From positions 1,476,001-1,540,000 of the forward strand of contig CM061094.1 in the NCBI GenBank assembly GCA_030770545.1: a DNA stretch of 64,000 bases. Reading direction: 5' to 3'. The notes under the pieces were generated by a model that made no database searches, was not told where the DNA came from, and saw only the letters and a program-made list of their open reading frames with translations. The position numbers were made by a program, and so were the translations under genes. Origin of the DNA: Macropodus opercularis (Eukaryota > Chordata > Actinopteri > Anabantiformes > Osphronemidae). Shown here piece by piece: positions 42,001-50,300 of this stretch (positions are counted from its first letter, which is position 1; each line of letters starts with the position of its first letter).

Positions 42001-45000
42001 ACGCTGAAGGTCTTGGAACGTTCTTCAAATAAATTCTGAGAAAACAGAGGTTATTGTACCTCAGACATACGTTATCAATTTAGACGGTTAAATGACTTAA
42101 TGCTAGCTTCAGGATATTTCCTTTACCTCATATACTACTACCACCATCTGAGGAATACTGATAAAATGAGGAGCATCCTCTCACAGAGTGATGCAGAAAC
42201 AGGAATCCCTGCATTAGTTCCTCCACGACTGTAACTTCCTGCTCACGGTTTGTCCCAATGACTCTTGAAAAGCAAGTTCATTGAAATGCTGCAGCCAGAG
42301 TCTGACTGGACTCAGGAAGAGACGTCACATTTCTCCTACATAAGTTTCTCTGTCCTGTAAAATTCTTGTCTTCACTTCCAAAGCTCATCCTAAAGGTGGC
42401 CCACCCTACAGGGTGCATGCAGACACACAGTGCGTTAGATGTGCACCTCCTCCTCTTTTCACATGGTGCTAATTAGTCTCTCCCAGAATGGAACATTCAG
42501 AACTCTCCACCTTGTTGACGTAGACGAGGGTTTGTCATGACACAGCCCCACCTCAGACTCGGCCCAAACACCGCCCAGATCAAACTCCACCCAAAACTGG
42601 ATTTTTGCAATCACAATATTAAAAGAGTGCACCAGACACTGTGGTCAGCTCCACTCAGTAGTTGCAACACAAACATCCTATCAATCGCACACTTAAACTA
42701 TAGTGACGTCTGGTTTGACCACCAACGGCGACTCACCTGACCGCAGACGCAACTACAACAGTATCAACGTGGCACAGCCACTGTGCTGGAGGGAGGAAAG
42801 CTGCTGTGGATTTAGATGCTGGGACCTCCTTCATACACTGAGCTTCTCTACTTTCCTCTTTCTGTCCTCTAACACAACACCATGTTGTTGTTCTCCCGTC
42901 TCTCTCTCTGTCCTCATCTACAGGTATCATCAGACTCAGTGGGTGTCTCCACGGTTTCGCTGCTGCTCCAACCGTTCTGCCTGTGTTCTGTTGCTGCTTC
43001 TGGTTTTGGCATTTGAAGGCCATGAAAACCCATGCCATGAGGAGAAATGAAGAGATGGCTTGGCAGCAATAATGCATCTTAAGGAAAGGGTAATACTAAA
43101 ATATAAATTAAACATTCTTTAAAACTCTGATGTACTGTATATTTGCGACATTTCATACAAGACTGTGCTTTCAAGAGGTAAATGCAGCTCTACTGCCACC
43201 ACCTGTCTGGCTTTGGACCTAAAAGTTGTTCCATAAAGCACCTTTTGTAGTGTGGACAGAAGGAACGATCAGTTTACACCTCTCCAAATGTATCTTAACG
43301 TACACATGGTCTGAATGTCCACACTAACTCCAATCATGACTGATTTCATGGGAAGAAGTGAGACAAACACAGTTTACCTACAGTAACTGTGCCTCCTGCA
43401 GACATGCGCCTGTAATGTGACTTGTGGCCTGTTCAACACATCATTCCTACACCAGCACCAGTTAATGTTAATCTCAACATTTACATGGCTGTTCAATCCA
43501 GCATTGATTACTACTGTGTTTGAATGTTAGCTGTGTTGTTTTCTTCAGCCTTTGAAAAAAACATTGCTATGACCATAAAGTCATCAGTCAAACTGAATCG
43601 GAAAGAATAGACAACACAAGCTACACTATGACGCAGTTGATGACAGCACAGTAAATTTAAAGCTCATTTCCACTGTGGTGATCTGAATTTTAATGAGATT
43701 TCTTTCTTGTATATATTACCATTTTAAACTATTTCAAAAAAGTCGTCTTCCTTTTTGGAAATCGTTAGAGAAGCAGCAGGTACAGTCGTGGCCAAAAATA
43801 TCGGCACCCTTGCAATTCTCTCAGAAAATTGTTCCAATTGCAAATGTTTTGGTTTTCACATGTTTATTGTTTTCATTTTCAGTGGAATAACACAAAAAAC
43901 ACAGAAGAAAAGTCAAAATGATTGGCACCCTTAATAATATTTGGCAGCACCCCCTTTGGAAAAAATAACCTAAATCAATGCTTCCTGTAACCATGAATGA
44001 GTTTCTTTCACCTCTCTACTGGAATTTTAAACCACTCTTCTTTTGCAAACCGCTCCAGGTCGTTCACATTTGAAGGAGGCCTTCTACCAACTGCTGTTGT
44101 GAGATTTCTCCACGGGTTCTGTGGGATTCAGATCAGGACTCATTGCTTTGTTTGGAGCCATTTCTGGTGCTTGTTGAAGTGTGTTTGGGGTCATTGTCCT
44201 GCTGGACGACCCAGGTCCTCTGGTGGAGACGCAGTTTTCTGACGCTGGCCACTACGCTGTGCCACAAAAGCAGCACAGCAGCCCCAAAACGTCTCTGAGC
44301 CTCCACCATGTGTGACTGCAGGGACTGTGTTCTTTTCGCTGAAGGCCTCATTTCTGTAAACTGTGCCATAGTGTCCTTTGCCAAAAAGCTCTGCTTCTCT
44401 CTCATCTGTCCACAGCACGTTCCCCCAGAAGGTTCGTGGTTTTGTCAAACTCCACTTTTTCTGCCTTGGTGTCAGCAGTGGTGCCTTTCATTCAGATGGC
44501 GACGGATAGTGCCAGTGACACTGTTGTGCCCTGTGTCTGCAGATCAGCTTGAATTTGTTTGGAAGTTAATCGGGTTCTTTTTCCACCTTTCCAACAATCC
44601 TTCGTTGTAATTTTTCATTCGTTCGGCTCTTCCGTCCACATCCAGGGAGGTTAGTAGCTACAGAGCACAGTGGACTCAGGAACATTCAGGTCTCTGCAGA
44701 TGGACTTGTAGCCTTGAGATGGTCCGTGTTTTTCCAGTGTTTTCCTTCTCCATGCTCAGTGTGACACACAACACGGCTGAGTCCATTTCTCTATTTTAAC
44801 TGGTTGTCAGTGTGATGACTATGTTGCCCACACCCGTTACTTGCCACAGGTGGGTCTAAATACAAATGACACTACAGTGCCAATAATCTTGTCCAGTCCA
44901 TTTTTGAGTTCTGTGTGAATTTCAGGTTTGACTTTCCTGTTTTTTTGTTCCAGTTCAAACAACAACAATAAACATGTGAATAGCAAAACAATTTTCTGAG

Positions 45001-47322
45001 AGAAGTATTGCGTTTTCTGACAGAACTGCAAGAGTGCCCATATTTTTGGCCATGACTGTATCTTCTAATAGCGAATACTAGCAAGAGACTCACTGTGTGA
45101 AAAGCTCCACCAGCTGCGCGTGTCCTTTGCCCTGTGCCACACATACTGGAGTCTGTCCCTGAGCGTTGGCTGTCCTCAGAGCCTCTCGGGCCCCTTGTTG
45201 CTGCAGAAGGAATGACGCCACTGTCCTTAGACCATGGCTGGCTGCCAACAGCAGCAGGCTGGACAGCTGCTGGCACCGAGACACCGCTGGACAGGGATTA
45301 AAAAAAGAGAGAGTGAGGAAAGTGGATTCAACCTAAGTGAGATTGCAGAAAGAAACGATAATCACAGCAACAACACAGTTTTCTGGCGTTAGCGCTGCTC
45401 ACTCATGAATCCTCGCACTCATTTTATTGTCGCTTCACAACTGTTCAACCAACTGTAGCACAGCACTTTAACAAATAAATGTATGCCTTTAAAGAGTGAA
45501 TCGAATGTTGCATCAAGTCGACTGACGGGGAGCCACAAAGCGGACGATGTTGTGGTGCTTAGCAATGGTGAAATGATTTGACTTTCTTTAGAACTAGTCC
45601 CTCACAGCCTCTGGGTTCGATTCCCAGTTTGGTTGGGTGCCCAGGTGCCTTTCTGTGTCCGCTCTCCCTTCCTCCCATGAAGACATGCAGTGGACAGACA
45701 GTGGAAGACTGATCCACCCACAGTGCAGGAAGGAGCGATACCGCAGGTCCTTCATTCCAACGGCTGTTAGACTTTACAACCAATCAGTCTAGCAGCCCCA
45801 CCCTGCACACGTTATATTTTGCTCTATCTGTAAATATTGTAAATAGTCAATCTTGCTCTCTCTTGCACATTTCTGCTTCTTTTTGCACTGCCCATTATAT
45901 GTAGCTGCTGTAATAATTGAATTTCCCCAACGTGGGATCAGTAAAGGATTATCTTATCTTATCTTAAATGGAACATTTCAAAGTAAAAGCAAGCCAACTG
46001 ACCGCTGGCTTCCTTTTGTGTATCGGTGTCTGGTGCACATGTGGGAGAAGGTGTTTGTGGTGCAGTCCTGTGATGGGACAGGCTAAGGTGTTTCAAGGCC
46101 AGGGCCAGGCTCTGATCCAGCCTCTCACACTCCTTCAGTGGAATCTGTCAAACAAATCACACACAGTTACGTTCCTAAAGCAGCATAACAGCGTGACATG
46201 TGTTACAGTTTGACCTCTGCACACTCACCTGCTCATCATCCAGTAGTAACGCTTCCTGTGGAGCTGTGGTGTCAAGCAGGAAGTGGGCCATGTCGAGAGC
46301 TAAGTCCTACAAACAACGCACACGGATATTAACAACCTCCGATAAATGTTTTTCTTTGTTTTATTGAAAAGTCCATTGTTCAAATTCCAGACTTAACATG
46401 TCTGCGTGCTTTGCAGCACCGGGTTGTGTCTTATATTTCCTCAATTTCTGTTTGTGTTAATTGTTGTCCAATTCCTAAATTTCACCAAACATACATACAA
46501 TAGAAAACTGACCTTAGAAGTTCAGCAACATCGAACTAGATAACAGCTCGATAACACGATGTTTGACTGTAAATTAATCTTTCTCTTACGTAAACAGAGG
46601 TATTGTTGGACATTGTGTGCTTAAAACCGTGAAGAGGACATTTACAGCGTCAGTACCGGGCAGACTGTAACACAGTCAGGGTTTGTGAAGGGAGACGTTC
46701 TCAGCGCCCAGATCCCACCGGCTTGTGAAACCTCACGGTTTGTTTTTCATTTGGACATCTTAGGATTGACTTCAGCATTCAACAAGCAGGCACCAGGGTT
46801 AAACTGTTGACTCTACCATCAACAGGTGGGCACTCTGCCATCTGATGCACTGCCAACCCTGACTCGTGTTGTCATTTGGAACTTTATGTGCAGTACTTTA
46901 AATTTGTATAATGTATAATCTTCACCTTCCTGATTGTTTGTTGCTGTGGTAACAATTGAATTTCCCCACTGTGGGATCAATAAAGAACAATCTTATCTTA
47001 AAGGACCAGCAGTACAGTAGCTTTGTACTACTGCCTCATATGCTGTGGATGATTATTACCGTTACCAAACGTGCCAGTAAGGACAGTTTTCTAAAACTAC
47101 ACATGCCTCACACAGAACCTGACACAGGATATTTGATGTCAGCATGTCATGTAAAGGAGTCAGATTCTTTGCATGGTCGACAGGCATGACGCACTTTACA
47201 ACAGTGGGAGCAGTGTGTTTGTACCTGAACATAGCAGAAGGCCTCCTCAGAATGTGTAGCCACTGGTTTACCAGGACAAGCCACACACAGAGTCACCAAG
47301 ACCTGTTCACACACATTATGGG

Positions 47323-47368
<46 letters not shown>

Positions 47369-50300
47369 ATTTAAACCCAACTCCAAAGAACATGTCTCCT
47401 GCATTCAGAATAAATAGCTGAAGAAGTTACATTGTCTTCTGCAGAAGAAATCATAATCATGTGTGAAAGGATCGTTTCAGCAGCTTCATGGCTTCCTTTT
47501 CACGATTTTGACATTTTATTTGACTGCAGGTTTTGGTTAACAATGTTAATGATAAAGGTTTAAGCGAGACTTGATGTAACGTATCTGCTCTGTGACAGAA
47601 CTCTGTACAGAGGAAGCTAGGAAACATCTTTGCCAAATCACCAGGTGCATCCTTGTCTGCGCACATTACTAAAACACTGGTTTATATGTTACAGAAGCGC
47701 TGTCAACTGAGCAGAGCCTGGTGGTGTGTAACAGAACAAGCCCTTTGTGTGCGTGCTGTACCTGGACACACAGCTTGCAGCGTCAAGTGGCTGACCCGCA
47801 CGGTGCTGCTCACATGTCTCTGGGTGGAGCCTGAGAATAAAAGATAAAATTCCACCTCCTCCCCCCCTTCTTCTCCTGCATCGGTGTCGTCCAGCTGAAC
47901 GGTCAACCGGCACTCTCCCTGAGAAGAGATGCAGACCACCATGAGGAACGACAGACACAGATCCACCGGCCTCTCAGCAAAGCAGTCCAGACATGTTTGA
48001 CAGACTGCTGTGACTAGACCAGAACCCTCCATCCAACAATAGACAGCTGGAGGAGTTGCTCGATAAAACACGCACATATGTGGCACTATTGTGCTGTACT
48101 GTCGCTATGATAATGATGTAGCTGCACACTGGAAATGATCAGGTGTCTGCAACAGAGTCCATGCTTCAGCCATTTCCACATAGGATTCAATCAAGTCAAG
48201 AGAAGGCTACTACAGAATAGCGCATACTTATCATCTAAATCGTTTATTATTCATAGTGTTGGAGGATACATGAACGGTTACTGACAGCTCCTTAATATGC
48301 TGAAGTGATTAATAAGCCCAGCACTTACGCAGCATAGCACTAAGTATAATACATGGGCCAAATATAGCCATATTGTTCAACACAGAGCTGTCATGACTTG
48401 GAATCCATAAAACTGAATTCCTACACAGATCAGAACAGTAAGACCCAGGAACATGAATGACACATCAAGATGTTTGGAAGTAAAGCTCCAGAAATAATTT
48501 GAAAACTTACTGCTTCTGTCTTACTGACTGGCTGAGAAGATCGGTTTAGATGAAGGTATTAAAATGACAAATTACTAGAGACAAAGATGTGCAGTCTTCC
48601 TGGGAGGAGCGGAAGCCTTCAGACTCTATAGTGTGTTTGCACTGGTGCATGAAAACACAACAACACAGACACAGTTCATGCTGTGAACATGCGGTTAACA
48701 GTCTGTTATGAGCCACACCCACACACTCAGGCTAACAATAGCACACAAGAATGTTTCAGATCACTGTCACTCGAGAAACAACACACACAGACACACTACC
48801 GTTGTAGAACGTGGGCACAGTAAGACAGACAACACATTGTTCCAGTTAATGCAAAAGGAAACATTCAGGCTCAGTTGGCATACTTGTTATTCAGCTTGGG
48901 AAGAGCGTATGAGGGTAACAACAACATGAGTCACCACTTCTCCTCTGCTCATGACTGAGATTTAGGTTTTTTCATCGTGACTCTTAAATGTCGTAATTAT
49001 CTGAATACGTTTTTGCATTGGATGTCTTCTCAGGGATGACCTGAGACACAGCTGCTCTGATAAACTGGCTGACTATTATACAAAACCAATGTTTTAAGTG
49101 TATCTAAACTAAAATAATAGTATAATAGTATAATAGCTCGACAAGGTTTAGCTTTCCTAATGCAAAAATACATGATTTTCTATTTTTATTATTAGAATTT
49201 GAGACGATGTGTAAAGATTCTGCTCTGGGTGACAGGTCTGTTTCCATGTTCCACAAGAGAATGACACAGTTGACCAATAATAAGTGCATTATGAAATGAA
49301 TGCATGATTATTGTGAAATAGTATTTCATTTTGTTTAACAATGTCCTACAGGTGAAGCCAGTGATGCAACTGGCTGGGATGGAAGCCAACTGGCTAGATG
49401 GTAGACGGCCTTTGAGTCTGCCAATGTAAAGTAAAGGGGAAACGAACATATTGGTAATATCTCTGATAGTTTCACTAGACAGCACTGAAACCTGTCATGA
49501 CTGACTCCAAACTCGACCTCGTTCACATCTCCTGCTCTGACCCAAAGAAGCACTTTGACGGCTCAGCCTTTCTACCTCGCACAATGTGAACACTGTCACC
49601 TATGACCGCACTAAGACATACAATGTGTGTTATTACTCACATAGAGAGGAGCGTGCTGGGGAGTCAGTCTCATGGTGCTGGAGCCTAGAGGAGCAGACAG
49701 AAAGACAGAGATGTGAGCACTCATTTTGCAAGAGAAGACATATTAGAAACAAACACTCTGCAGTGCTGGTTGGAGAGGAATAAAAATGGAAATGAACAAC
49801 ATCGTTTATTTCAAGGCTCAACTATGTTACCTGTCACCACAGTCGTCCATTTTCCTAACCGCCTGTGCTAGTAAGCATCACCGGGTGCTAGAGTCTATCC
49901 AGCGGTTCCAGGGCCACAACCACAAACACTCACACCTGCGGGACAGTTAACCCGACTGCTTATCTGTGGGCTGTGGGAGGAATCTGGAGAACATGGAAAG
50001 AACCAGCGCAGGGAAGGACGCCACACAGAACAGCACAAACCTGCTGCTCAAACTCAGGTTCTTTCTGCTGTGTGGCCTGCACGTACTGAGTGACTGAGTA
50101 TTCGTATATATCCTTAATGCCTGAACATATGGGATATTTACAATTTTGGTCCACAACTAGTAAAAAGCACATTCTCTAATGAGGCCTTTGTGACCAACAG
50201 GTGCAAGCGGTTTCATGTTCAAATAGGTGATAAATGCAGCAGGATATTAAATGGTTAACCAAAGATGTATATGAGTGGACAGGTGGTCAAGTCAGAGGTT

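Larger units (their letters stand above)
40547..45093. other. akap13 intron 6 with two transposon insertions
   Basis: 4.5 kb between exons 6 and 7. It contains a Rex1-like LINE remnant (41985-42490) and a Tc1 element with both ends (43783-45058). 42740-43060 ends in a pyrimidine-rich piece resembling sequence often found near fish LINE remnants, not called separately. 40760-41980 shows nothing recognisable. Confidence 0.6.

Noticed and set aside
45605..45625. tRNA-like B box gggttcgattcccag
   Set aside because: Isolated T-arm-like box within a dispersed repeat; no A box at proper spacing and no cloverleaf, so not a tRNA gene.
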